This document shows positions 24,222 through 32,730 of a DNA stretch of 50,244 nt, piece by piece; positions within the stretch are counted from its first letter, which is position 1, and each line of letters opens with the position of its first letter. Location of the stretch: positions 1 through 50,244 of the forward strand of contig NZ_BJXX01000103.1 of the NCBI RefSeq assembly GCF_007991215.1, written 5' to 3'. Source of the stretch: Aneurinibacillus danicus (GTDB lineage: Bacteria; Bacillota; Bacilli; Aneurinibacillales; Aneurinibacillaceae). The position numbers and the translations under genes are program-made. Below the pieces are notes generated by a model. It did not search any database. It had not been told where the DNA came from and worked only from the letters and a program-made list of their open reading frames with translations.

Positions 24222-25886
24222 ATGATGAACAATCAAACAGAAAGAAAGATTGAGCATTATACAGGTTCGACACTTCATACAAAGGGATGGATTCAGGAAG
24301 CGGCGCTGAGGATGCTGTTGAATAACCTGCATGAGGACGTGGCGGAACATCCGCAGAACCTGGTGGTATACGGAGGTATCGGAAAAGCCGCCCGGAACTG
24401 GGAGTGTTTCGACGCCATCGTGGAAACGCTGAAGGGCTTGGAAAATGATGAAACGCTGCTCATTCAATCCGGAAAGCCGGTCGCCGTATTTAAATCCCAT
24501 ACGGACGCGCCGCGCGTATTGATCGCCAATTCTAACCTGGTACCTGCCTGGGCGAATTGGGCTCATTTCCATGAGCTTGATAAGAAGGGGTTAATGATGT
24601 ACGGGCAGATGACGGCGGGCAGCTGGATTTATATCGGCAGTCAGGGCATTGTTCAGGGAACGTACGAGACGTTTGCCGAATGTGCACGCCAGCATTTCAA
24701 CGGTACATTGGCCGGCACCATCACCGTAACGGCGGGCCTTGGCGGCATGGGAGGCGCGCAGCCGCTTGCCGTTTCCTTAAATGGCGGCGTTAGCATTAAT
24801 ATCGAAGTGGATCCGACGCGCATTCAGCGCCGAATTAATACGAGATATTTGGATGTAATGACAGACAACCTGGATGAAGCCATTGCGATGGCACTTGAAG
24901 CGAAGCGGGAGAAGAAAGGCATCTCGATCGGACTTTTAGGCCATGCGTCCGATGTGCTAAAACGAATGCTTGCGAGAGGGTTTATTCCGGATATATTAAC
25001 GGACCAGACGTCTGCGCATGACCCGCTTAACGGCTACATTCCAACGGGCATGGGTCTGGAAGAAGCGGCGGCACTTCGAAACGAGAATCCGAAAATGTAC
25101 GAAGCGCAATCCAAAGAAAGCATCGCCGAACATGTACGCGCCATGCTGAAGATGCAGGAGCAGGGCGCCGTTACGTTTGACTATGGCAATAACATTCGCC
25201 AGGTCGCGAAAGACGAGGGAGTAGAGAACGCCTTCGATTTCCCGGGTTTTGTACCAGCGTACATTCGTCCACAGTTCTGTGAAGGAAAAGGACCGTTCCG
25301 CTGGGTAGCGCTCTCGGGCGATTCGGAGGATATCTATAAAACAGACGAAGTGATTTTACGCGAGTTCAACTACAATACACACCTCTGCAACTGGATTAAA
25401 ATGGCGCAGGAACGCATTCAATTTCAGGGACTTCCGGCGCGTATTTGCTGGCTGGGGTATGGGGAACGTGCGAAGTTTGGCAGGATTATCAACGATATGG
25501 TGGCACGTGGTGAGCTGAAAGCACCGATTGTCATCGGGCGTGATCATCTCGACTCCGGTTCGGTCGCTTCGCCAAACCGGGAAACGGAAGCGATGAGAGA
25601 CGGAAGCGACGCGGTATCCGACTGGCCGATTCTCAATGCGCTTATTAACAGCATAGGCGGAGCAAGCTGGGTGTCCGTTCACCATGGCGGCGGCGTTGGT
25701 ATGGGCTATTCCCTGCACGCAGGAATGGTCATCGTGGCAGACGGAACAAAAGAAGCGGAAAAACGACTTGAGCGCGTGCTTACTACGGATCCGGGCATGG
25801 GGGTTGTCCGCCACGCGGATGCCGGCTATGACCTTGCAATTCGGACGGCAAAAGAAAAAGGCATCCACATACCGATGCTGAAGTAG
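24222..25886 (+). CDS. hutU: Urocanate hydratase
   Basis: 554 residues; ATG 24222 or 24225. Homology covers the full chain: [19 protein letters not shown] near the start, NAD-binding [36 protein letters not shown], the active-site Cys region [13 protein letters not shown], and the C-terminal [19 protein letters not shown]. It adds water to urocanate to give imidazolone propionate, the second step of histidine degradation. First gene of hutU-hutI-hutG here; hutH, which makes urocanate from histidine, is not next to it. A weak cre-like sequence (AGTAAACGTTAAAA, 24191-24204) just before the start could give catabolite control. Confidence 0.96.
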   Translation: MMNNQTERKIEHYTGSTLHTKGWIQEAALRMLLNNLHEDVAEHPQNLVVYGGIGKAARNWECFDAIVETLKGLENDETLLIQSGKPVAVFKSHTDAPRVLIANSNLVPAWANWAHFHELDKKGLMMYGQMTAGSWIYIGSQGIVQGTYETFAECARQHFNGTLAGTITVTAGLGGMGGAQPLAVSLNGGVSINIEVDPTRIQRRINTRYLDVMTDNLDEAIAMALEAKREKKGISIGLLGHASDVLKRMLARGFIPDILTDQTSAHDPLNGYIPTGMGLEEAAALRNENPKMYEAQSKESIAEHVRAMLKMQEQGAVTFDYGNNIRQVAKDEGVENAFDFPGFVPAYIRPQFCEGKGPFRWVALSGDSEDIYKTDEVILREFNYNTHLCNWIKMAQERIQFQGLPARICWLGYGERAKFGRIINDMVARGELKAPIVIGRDHLDSGSVASPNRETEAMRDGSDAVSDWPILNALINSIGGASWVSVHHGGGVGMGYSLHAGMVIVADGTKEAEKRLERVLTTDPGMGVVRHADAGYDLAIRTAKEKGIHIPMLK

Positions 25887-25896
25887 GAGGCTGATT

Positions 25897-27201
25897 ATGA
25901 GCAAGAAACCGACATTTATTCGGAATGCCAGTCAGTTGGTAACGCTTGCCGGCAGCTCGAACGCCCCTCTTACCGGGGAAAAGATGAATCAACTGCACAT
26001 TATTGAAAATGGCAGCGTTTGGCTTGAAGACGGTCTCATCCAATACGTGGGAAAAGATGAAGAGGCCGCCGAAAGGTATAAGGAACGGCTTGCGGATGCG
26101 GAAATTATTGACGCGGCAGGCAAACTGGTTACACCGGGGCTTGTCGACCCGCATACACACCTGGTGTATGCGGGCAGCCGTGAAAATGAATTCAACATGC
26201 GCCTGCAGGGTGCGACCTATATGGAGATTATGAACAGCGGCGGAGGCATTCACGCCACCACGTCTGCAACAAGGGAGGCGAGTCACGAAGCTCTCTTCGA
26301 GGAAAGTCGGAAGCGCCTCGACCAATTCCTGCTTCACGGCGTCACGACAGCAGAAGCGAAAAGCGGATACGGCCTTACGATTGAGAACGAAATCAAGCAG
26401 CTCGAAGTTGCGGGACAGCTGCATGAACAGCATCCAGTCGATATTGTCCGAACGTTCATGGGAGCGCATGCTGTGCCTTCCGAATATAAGAGCAATCCGG
26501 ATGCCTTTGTTGGTATGATCATTCAGGAGATGATTCCAGAAGTCGCCCGCCGGAACCTGGCTGAATTTAACGATGTATTCTGCGAACGGGGCGTGTTTAC
26601 GCCGGAACAGGCCAAGCGAATCTTAGAAGCCGGACTGAAGCACGGCCTGTTGCCCAAAATCCATGCGGATGAAATTGAACCGTATGAAGGAGCGGAATTG
26701 GCAGCCGCCATCGGAGCTGTGTCGGCTGATCATCTGCTGCGGGCTTCGGATAAAGGGATTGAAATGATGGCAGAAGCGGGTGTGATTGCGGTTCTTCTTC
26801 CGGGTACAGCCTTCTTCCTGATGGCGGAATCCGCAAACGGCCGCAAGATGATTGATGCGGGCGTTCCCGTGGCACTATCTACGGACTGCAACCCAGGCTC
26901 GTCACCGACTGTTTCTATGCCGCTTATTATGAATCTTGGCTGTCTGAAAATGGGCATGACGCCGGCGGAAGTGCTGACGGCGGCCACCATTAACGCGGCG
27001 CATGCAATCAAACGCGGCAAAGAAATTGGCAGCCTGGAAAAAGGGAAAAAGGCCGATATCGTTATTTTTGATGTGCCGAATTATATGCAGCTTCAATACC
27101 GCTACGGTGTAAATCATGCACACACGGTGATTAAAGACGGCGTAGTCGTCGTCGATGGAGGGAGATTGGTTTGCAGCACGGCTACCCGTATCCTCAGCTA
27201 A
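25897..27201 (+). CDS. hutI: Imidazolonepropionase
   Basis: 434 residues, ATG 25897, 10 bp after hutU behind GGAGGCTG. An amidohydrolase-fold metal enzyme: the metal-binding DPHTHLVYAGSRENEF near residue 85, AKSGYGLTIENE, GAHAVPSEYK, the central HADEIEP, and the closing LSTDCNPGSSPTVSMPL with its catalytic Asp. It hydrolyses 4-imidazolone-5-propionate to N-formiminoglutamate, third step of histidine degradation. It overlaps hutG by 31 bp. Confidence 0.96.
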   Translation: MSKKPTFIRNASQLVTLAGSSNAPLTGEKMNQLHIIENGSVWLEDGLIQYVGKDEEAAERYKERLADAEIIDAAGKLVTPGLVDPHTHLVYAGSRENEFNMRLQGATYMEIMNSGGGIHATTSATREASHEALFEESRKRLDQFLLHGVTTAEAKSGYGLTIENEIKQLEVAGQLHEQHPVDIVRTFMGAHAVPSEYKSNPDAFVGMIIQEMIPEVARRNLAEFNDVFCERGVFTPEQAKRILEAGLKHGLLPKIHADEIEPYEGAELAAAIGAVSADHLLRASDKGIEMMAEAGVIAVLLPGTAFFLMAESANGRKMIDAGVPVALSTDCNPGSSPTVSMPLIMNLGCLKMGMTPAEVLTAATINAAHAIKRGKEIGSLEKGKKADIVIFDVPNYMQLQYRYGVNHAHTVIKDGVVVVDGGRLVCSTATRILS

Positions 27202-28187
27202 AACCGCCGGCATTTTCCTGGGACCGGAGCACAGGGAGCGAAGAGCCAAAGGTCCATGAATGGATCGAGACCCTTCGTCCGGATGAGGCGGGAGAGACGG
27301 ACTGGGATCATTATGATGCGGTGATTCTCGGAGTGCCCCTGTCCCGTTCCTCCATCTCCGCTTCCGCGGCCAGCGAGAATCCGGATGCTCTGCGGCGGAC
27401 GTGGAAATATTTTACGACGTATAATCTGGATTATGATGAAGATCTGTCTGAATTGCGTGTGGTCGATCTTGGGGATGTGCGTCAGCATGTAACGGATATT
27501 GAAGCCTGCCATTCCCATATCCGGCAGGCAATGGCCAGCATGCAGACCCATCATCCACAGGTGCTGCCTATCGTGATGGGAGGTGATCATTCGATTACTG
27601 CCATGCTGGTAAAAGGCTGGAAGGATGTACACCGTGATGAGCGGATCGGCATCCTGCAGTTGGATACCCATTTTGATTTGCGGGATTTGGCGGATAACGG
27701 GCCAAGCAACGGAACGCCGATCCGCAACTTGATTGAAAGCGGTGTGATTAGAGGGGAAGATGTCCATAATATTGGGCCGCACGGATTTTTTAACGCTCGT
27801 TCGCTGAAGGCATACGCCGATAAGGTAAAGTTGAATTATACTACCTTAAAGCAGGCGCGCAAAAGAGGGGTGGAAGCGACGGTACGGGAAGCTTTGGAAC
27901 AACTGAGTACCAAGGTTGACACCATCTATTTAACGGTGGATATGGATGTGCTCGATATCAGCTACGGCCCCGGGGTTCCCGCTTCCACACCGGGGGGCAT
28001 GCGAAGCGATGAGCTGTTCGATGCTGTATATGCGGCGGGAGCGCATCCGAAAGTCAAGGCTATGGACATCGTTTGCTTAGATCCGTATAAAGACAGAGGG
28101 GAAGCAACCGTCAAAACCGCAGTACACACGATGCTCTCGTTCTTAACGGGCTTTAAACAGCGAAAGAATACTTTTACTTCGCGGTGA
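27171..28187 (+). CDS. hutG: Formimidoylglutamase
   Basis: 338 residues. The best start is TTG 27171 behind GGAGGGAGA, inside the end of hutI. An arginase/agmatinase-family enzyme with the binuclear manganese motifs GGDHSITAMLVKG, QLDTHFDLRD (the D-x-H-x-D site) and DMDVLDISYGPGVPASTPGG. It hydrolyses formiminoglutamate to glutamate and formamide, the last step of histidine degradation. The overlap with hutI suggests translational coupling. It needs Mn, and a manganese riboswitch lies just downstream, though that controls the next gene. Confidence 0.92.
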   Translation: MQHGYPYPQLKPPAFSWDRSTGSEEPKVHEWIETLRPDEAGETDWDHYDAVILGVPLSRSSISASAASENPDALRRTWKYFTTYNLDYDEDLSELRVVDLGDVRQHVTDIEACHSHIRQAMASMQTHHPQVLPIVMGGDHSITAMLVKGWKDVHRDERIGILQLDTHFDLRDLADNGPSNGTPIRNLIESGVIRGEDVHNIGPHGFFNARSLKAYADKVKLNYTTLKQARKRGVEATVREALEQLSTKVDTIYLTVDMDVLDISYGPGVPASTPGGMRSDELFDAVYAAGAHPKVKAMDIVCLDPYKDRGEATVKTAVHTMLSFLTGFKQRKNTFTSR

Positions 28188-28273
28188 ATCTTAATAGACG
28201 AAGCGCTTTTCAGGCTTGGCTGCTTGACGAAGAGGGGACAAATCATTTATGATTATACTAATCAACGATATCT

Positions 28274-28381
28274 CTCAAAGGGGAGTAGCTAGTACAGCAA
28301 AGTCGTCATTCCGGGATGAGTGTCCCCGGCTTTGTTGGCAACGTGGCGTTGTTAGCGAGACCTTTGCCTGCGGGTAAAGGC
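28274..28381 (+). ncRNA. yybP-ykoY manganese riboswitch
   Basis: The two conserved blocks of the class are present: AAAGGGGAGTAGC (28277-28289) and GCGAGACCTTTGCC (28355-28368), separated by a GC-rich stem (AAAGTCGTCATTCCGGG ... CCCCGGCTTTG). A terminator (28394-28428) follows. Its 5' arm CCTTTACC can pair instead with GGTAAAGG at 28373-28380, giving a ready antiterminator switch. Family knowledge: this class binds Mn2+ and usually turns expression on. The regulated gene here is the DUF1232 protein. Confidence 0.88.
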
Positions 28382-28393
28382 TGATATATGCGC

Positions 28394-28430
28394 ATGACCT
28401 TTACCTGTGTGGGTAAAGGTCATTTTTATT
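28394..28430 (+). terminator. Riboswitch-controlled terminator
   Basis: ATGACCTTTACC pairs perfectly with GGTAAAGGTCAT, followed by TTTTATTTT. It lies 19 bp before the start codon of the regulated gene. Confidence 0.88.
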
Positions 28431-28446
28431 TTCAGGAGGGATTTTT

Positions 28447-28725
28447 GTGAGGAAGTTCTTAAGAAGAATTCGTTTTATCTTTAATATCAAGCGCTTTTTG
28501 CCTTTCCTCTTTGCGTTTTTCAGATCAAGAGAAGTCTCAACCCGCAGGAAACTGTTATCCTGCCTGCTGCTTGTCGGCTACATTGTTTTTCCTTTTGATG
28601 TGATTCCCGATTTCTTATCCTTCTTTGGTATTTTAGATGACCTTACAATCTTAACATTGGTTTTACAGCAGATTGTGAAGATGTCGCCGCAGCACCTCAA
28701 AGATAAATACGGCGTTTTGGAGTAG
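28447..28725 (+). CDS. DUF1232 (YkvA-type) small membrane protein under manganese riboswitch control
   Basis: 92 residues, GTG 28447 behind CAGGAGGG. A basic N-terminus (RKFLRRIRFIFNIKRFLP) is followed by a hydrophobic segment containing the DUF1232 signature VGYIVFPFDVIPDFLSFFGILDDLTILTLVL. The family's function is not established; members are small membrane proteins found widely in bacteria. Here the placement behind a yybP-ykoY riboswitch links it to manganese level, so a role in Mn handling or tolerance is a fair inference. Confidence 0.85.
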   Translation: MRKFLRRIRFIFNIKRFLPFLFAFFRSREVSTRRKLLSCLLLVGYIVFPFDVIPDFLSFFGILDDLTILTLVLQQIVKMSPQHLKDKYGVLE

Positions 28726-28864
28726 TACATGCATAAAGCCCGCTGTCCGAGAGGATGGTGGGTTTAGATCCGTTGTGAATGGGAAGCTTTGATTCCTGCC
28801 AAACGACCGGAAAACGGACCGGAAAACTTCTTCCATTCATAAGCAGAAATAAAATACGTTCTGA

Positions 28865-28894
28865 AGCTGTCGAGAAGGTTTCGGCGGCTTTTTT
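28865..28894 (+). terminator. Probable terminator after the DUF1232 gene
   Basis: AGCTGTCG pairs with CGGCGGCT (with G-U pairs), followed by TTTTTT. The ~220-bp gap holds no other gene. Confidence 0.6.
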
Positions 28895-29010
28895 GATGCG
28901 CATTTTTTAACTGAGAATGAAAGAAGTCGCACCTATATCCGGTTATGAATACATTGTTTGTAACGGAAAAGGATGTGTCTGGGTCAAATAGAAAAAAAGG
29001 AGAGCGAATT

Positions 29011-29844
29011 GTGATTCAAATTGCAGATGCGCTGCTTGATAGCAGCATGGTTGAACTGGAAGCATCATTTAGCGGGCTTAAGCGGAGGATTCTCGAGCAT
29101 ATGGCGGCAAGTCCGATTCCATATCGGTATCCATCTTTATCCGTAGTACGGTTTGAAATGAAACTGCGCAGTCATATTGTGGAGGCCGCCAAAAAATTGA
29201 ATGAAAGCGGGGCAGACTTTGCCACATTTGAAGAATCCAGATGCAATCCGCGCTACTGGATACTTACAGAGAAAGGAGGGTTTCGTCTGAGGGAAAACGC
29301 CGAGCCGGCCGAGGCGATGGAGGATATTTTTAAAAACGGAAGAAGCTACGGTTTTGAGTGCGCAACCGCGATCGTGATTGTCTATTATAAAGCCATCATC
29401 GACTCCATTGGCAGGCAGAAGTTCAATCGGTTGTTTTCTTCCATTCTTCTTTATGACGGCGTGTATGATGAGGATTTGGGATTAAAGTGGTATAAAACAG
29501 AAGAATATCTTCCAGGAGACGTCTTATATTTCAAAAACCCCGATCACAATCCCGAAACGCCTGAATGGCAGGGAGAAAACGTCGTATTGCTGGAAGACAA
29601 CCGATACTTTGCACACGGAATCGGCATCAAAACAGGAGAACAGATTATTGCTGCATTGAACAAGAAGCGTAAACCCGGAGCAACGGTATCGGCGTATCTT
29701 CAGGAAGGAGCGGCTCGTCCCGACTTTGCGTATCTGGCTCAATACGATGATCAAGAAGGGGCAGTGTCAATCAGAAATCACAGGGCATCCGGGAATCGGT
29801 TCATTATTGCCCGGATTGGTTCTGCAACGTATATTAAAGCATAG
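29011..29844 (+). CDS. tgl: Spore-coat protein-glutamine gamma-glutamyltransferase
   Basis: I choose GTG 29011 (MIQIADALL), which follows AAGGAGAGCGAATT; the ATG at 28945 has no ribosome site, and the shorter form aligns with the start of B. subtilis Tgl. The ~277-residue product has the Tgl features: RFEMKLRSHIVEAAKKL, ADFATFEESRCNPRYW, the catalytic Cys in GFECATAIVIVYY, and LYFKNPDHNPETPEWQGENVVLL followed by RYFAHGIGI with a conserved His. It makes gamma-glutamyl-lysine cross-links between spore-coat proteins, so it marks the organism as spore-forming. Confidence 0.92.
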   Translation: MIQIADALLDSSMVELEASFSGLKRRILEHMAASPIPYRYPSLSVVRFEMKLRSHIVEAAKKLNESGADFATFEESRCNPRYWILTEKGGFRLRENAEPAEAMEDIFKNGRSYGFECATAIVIVYYKAIIDSIGRQKFNRLFSSILLYDGVYDEDLGLKWYKTEEYLPGDVLYFKNPDHNPETPEWQGENVVLLEDNRYFAHGIGIKTGEQIIAALNKKRKPGATVSAYLQEGAARPDFAYLAQYDDQEGAVSIRNHRASGNRFIIARIGSATYIKA

Positions 29845-29913
29845 GATGGAGCGTCCATCTATCTTAAGCGAGGCAAGTAGAACAAAAAGATTTGTGGTTT
29901 GAAATACAATAAA

Positions 29914-29952
29914 AACAAGCAACCAATACAGAATAGACCGGTTGCTTGTTCT
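29914..29952. terminator. Bidirectional terminator between tgl and the DUF4349 gene
   Basis: AACAAGCAACC pairs with GGTTGCTTGTT. It sits between convergent genes. Confidence 0.85.
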
Positions 29953-29956
29953 AATT

Positions 29957-30856
29957 CTACAAAGATTCAGTGTTCTTCTTTTTCCGTCTTTTAAAATAAA
30001 TAATCCCTGCTACTATGGCGCCTATCACCAGCAGAAGAGGAGAGGTGCCGACGATAAAGACGAAGAGCGTAGCAGCGCCTTCCAGCACAAACTTAATACT
30101 CATCATGAACTGCTGCTTTGTTTTGTCCCATGTGCTCACCGGATTGTCGGAGAGGGAAGGAAGAACAGCTTTGCTCTCTTCCATATGAATGGTAACGGTC
30201 GCAAAGTCGCTCTGGTTTTTCAAATACTTTATCTTTCCTTTGAGTTGCTCGATTTCCGTTTGTACATTGTTTAAATCTCGGGCAATTTGCAGGAGATCTT
30301 CCGTTTTTTGCGCTTTCTTCATAAAACCAAGTAATTGGTTCTCCATTACTTGTTTAGAAGCCAGCCTTGCTTCCAAATCTACATATTCTTCTGTCACATC
30401 CCGGCCCTGTATCGTACGGTTTGTTACGTTAACCCCCAGTTTTTCTGCCTGTTCTAAGAAGGTATTGAAATGGGCGGAAGGGATACGGGCGCGAAAATCA
30501 CCGCGCAGAAGGCTGCTGCCCTCTCCCAGAGTGTATGACTGTGCTTCTACGATATACCCATCCATTTTTTCTACTAAGGCAGTAAGCCCTTTTTGTGCTG
30601 TGGCAAAGTCCTTTACGTTTAAAGACAGTTCGGCGTTATACACCATCATGGTGGCAGAGACAGCTTTTGTCTTTTCGGATGAGGGGAAAGGCTTTGCTTC
30701 ATTCGAGGAAGCGCTCTGCGCGTTATCCGCCTGCCTAATCGGATTCGCGTCTGATACGGCGCTTTCCATCTTTGCATTTTGTGCCCCGCATGCCGCAAGA
30801 AAAAGAATAAGAACTAATCCTATTCCTGGCCAGGTTGTCTTTTTTCTTTGTTTCAT
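29957..30856 (-). CDS. DUF4349 domain lipoprotein
   Basis: 299 residues, ATG 30856 behind GGGGGGAAAG. The N-terminus is a lipoprotein signal (VLILFLAACGAQ, lipobox LAAC with Cys near residue 23). A low-complexity Ser/Ala/Gln linker follows, then the DUF4349 domain: MVYNAELSLNVKDFATAQKGL, GYIVEAQSY, RARIPSAHFNTFLEQAEKLG, GRDVTEEYVDLEARLASKQ, and a coiled coil (LNNVQTEIEQLKGKIKYLKNQ). A transmembrane segment (LLLVIGAIVAGIIYF) and basic tail RRKKK close it. This order (lipobox, domain, C-terminal helix) is typical of the family. Function unknown; probably anchored at the outer face of the membrane. Confidence 0.9.
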   Translation of the reverse strand: MKQRKKTTWPGIGLVLILFLAACGAQNAKMESAVSDANPIRQADNAQSASSNEAKPFPSSEKTKAVSATMMVYNAELSLNVKDFATAQKGLTALVEKMDGYIVEAQSYTLGEGSSLLRGDFRARIPSAHFNTFLEQAEKLGVNVTNRTIQGRDVTEEYVDLEARLASKQVMENQLLGFMKKAQKTEDLLQIARDLNNVQTEIEQLKGKIKYLKNQSDFATVTIHMEESKAVLPSLSDNPVSTWDKTKQQFMMSIKFVLEGAATLFVFIVGTSPLLLVIGAIVAGIIYFKRRKKKNTESL

Positions 30857-30981
30857 TTCTTTCCCCCCTTTTGGTTTGTGACTTTTTATTGCTGGGACGA
30901 CTCTTTTTTATCTATAACTTTACAATAAATGTTAATCACGCGGGCTATTCAAAAAGAAACCGTAACGAAGACGAAAAACGG

Positions 30982-31794
30982 CTACATCCTTTCCAATATA
31001 GCGGCTACCTTTGCGCTAATAAATGGCGGAAGTTCATTGTTCGTATGCTTTTCTAAAGCTAGAGCAGCATCGGCCCACTTCTCCAGAGACTGTATGTATT
31101 GTTTTCCTTTTTCTTCGCTGGCTTTAGAAGGCGTTCCCAAATAGCCTTCAATGGCCCCTTTCTCTTTCCATGTACCGGGCTCCCGCATATTTTCGATTGC
31201 CCTTTCCGGAAGATAAGGCAGCTTTTCGCTTTTCACCAACTCAGGGTGCAAATGCAGCATCATGGAAGTTTCATATTCCCCGGCATGAATGTCCGGAATA
31301 GAAGAAGGTGCTTCTTTCCTTTTGCTTGTGTTTGAGATAGAGAATCCGAACACCCACTGTGCCAGCGGCTCAACGATTTGTATGGCGCATTCTTTTTGGG
31401 CGAGCTGTATACCCGCATGAATACAAGCAAGATGAGCCGGAGATGCGTGTGGAGATACAATTACACATTTCGTAAATCCCCATCGTGTGACATTGAGCAA
31501 CGTTTGATGAATCAGTGCGGCAAACAACGTTTCAGGTAACGAAATGGTTCCGGGGAAGTCAGCGGATTCAACGGCAACACCTAATGGAATAAGAGGAAAT
31601 ATGTATGGCTTTAGGGAAGAGGTTTTCTGCAGTTTCATAGAAGAGCGTCTGCAGGCTTCCTCGGCTATTATACAATCCACTCCTGCGGGCAAATGAGGAC
31701 CGTGCTCTTCTATCGGAGCAATCGGAAGAAACAGCACACTTTTATCGAATTGAATACGTTCAATCTCTTCCCAGGACATCTTGGCTATATACAT
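30982..31794 (-). CDS. Creatininase-family amidohydrolase
   Basis: I choose ATG 31794, which has GAGGGTG 6 nt before it, over GTG 31803. About 270 residues. Family motifs: LPIAPIEEHGPHLPAGVDCIIAE (Glu and His metal ligands, then the Asp), VESADFPGTISLP, and HAGEYETSMML (Glu ligand). The usual NGHGGN segment is replaced by VSPHASPAH, which keeps the His but loses the glycines and the Asn. Members cleave cyclic amides such as creatinine or act in cofactor and peptide maturation; the substrate here is unknown. Stands alone, with no terminator recognised. Confidence 0.8.
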   Translation of the reverse strand: MYIAKMSWEEIERIQFDKSVLFLPIAPIEEHGPHLPAGVDCIIAEEACRRSSMKLQKTSSLKPYIFPLIPLGVAVESADFPGTISLPETLFAALIHQTLLNVTRWGFTKCVIVSPHASPAHLACIHAGIQLAQKECAIQIVEPLAQWVFGFSISNTSKRKEAPSSIPDIHAGEYETSMMLHLHPELVKSEKLPYLPERAIENMREPGTWKEKGAIEGYLGTPSKASEEKGKQYIQSLEKWADAALALEKHTNNELPPFISAKVAAILERM

Positions 31795-31897
31795 ATCTTT
31801 CACCCTCGCTTATGGAAAAATAAATCCTCTACTCAATTTACCAAATTATTTAACAATACTATATCATTTTTTCTAATGAATCCAGGATAGAGCCACT

Positions 31898-32170
31898 ATG
31901 GAAATTGATTTCTATCAGGGGAAGGACGATAAAGTTGCCGTACATAAACATCAAATTAGCCAAAGGACGGCCGCAACGCCGGTTCCAACAGTGGCGACAG
32001 CAAGAATTCGCGGGGGACCGCTGGCTCCCGGCATTAAGGGAACGGTGCAGTTTAGCCCGGTCCAGGGAGGCACATGGGTGTCCGTCTATGTGGAAGGACT
32101 TCCCCCGTATCAGCCGGCCGGAGATGCAGGCAGACGCCTTGCATGCGGTGTGATTAAGCAAGGATACTAA
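31898..32170 (+). pseudogene. SodC-like (Cu/Zn superoxide dismutase family) gene with an internal deletion
   Basis: 90 residues. The start fits the family (ARIRGGPLAPGIKGTVQF then GGTWVSVYVEGLPPYQPA), and the end fits the family's C-terminus (GDAGRRLACGVI). The ~70-90 residues between them, which carry the copper and zinc histidines (normally GFHIHE onward), are missing, and the two halves are joined in frame. It cannot bind metal or act as a dismutase. Its ribosome site is weak. Confidence 0.65.
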
Positions 32171-32178
32171 TATCAGCA

Positions 32179-32208
32179 GGCAGGCATTCCGGTGTGACGA
32201 TGCTTGCC
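32179..32208. other. Hairpin after the SodC-like remnant
   Basis: GGCAGGCAT pairs with ATGCTTGCC (one G-U). There is no T run, so termination is uncertain. Confidence 0.4.
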
Positions 32209-32370
32209 TGTCTCATATATACCACTCGTTCTTTTGTAAACAAAATTGAGATTATCAGGCGTAGAGAATGAAAAATCAATTTACATACAGAACATACGTT
32301 TGCTAAAATAGAAATGAATTCAGCTTAGATTAAACGAAAAAACAAAGGTTTACGAAGGAGGCAGAAAATT

Positions 32371-32472
32371 ATGTTTACTTCAATCGAACATTTTTTGCAG
32401 GCCTGGGAATTTGAGATGAAACATGACCTTTCAGGGCTAGCCCCTTTTTACTCCTTCAAATTAAGAATATAA
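32371..32472 (+). pseudogene. DinB-like N-terminal fragment
   Basis: 33 residues from ATG 32371 behind GAAGGAGG. The start MFTSIEHFLQAWEFEM matches the first helix of DinB-family (damage-inducible four-helix) proteins, then the sequence becomes unrelated and stops. The 5' end with its ribosome site survives; the rest of the gene is gone. Confidence 0.5.
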
Positions 32473-32520
32473 AAAACAATTGACATACATAAAAAGCGTA
32501 GCATCGTGTAAAGAATGGCA

Positions 32521-32556
32521 AACAGGCTGTGGGTTGCTCTGCAGCCTGTTCTATTT
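32521..32556 (+). terminator. Terminator-like hairpin after the DinB-like remnant
   Basis: AACAGGCTG pairs with CAGCCTGTT; T-rich sequence follows. The rest of 32473-32730 shows no gene. Confidence 0.6.
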
Positions 32557-32730
32557 ATAGCTTTTTTCTTTTTGTAACTCTATAAGATTGGAATTTGATA
32601 TCATGAAAATATAAGTTTACCATTTTTTACTTGAAAGCAGTCTAAAAATTCATGGAGTCTGTTAATACTACTTGATATGCAGACACTCCTCAGAGTAGTA
32701 TTTTCAACTCCAAACAATGGGGTGGAATGA

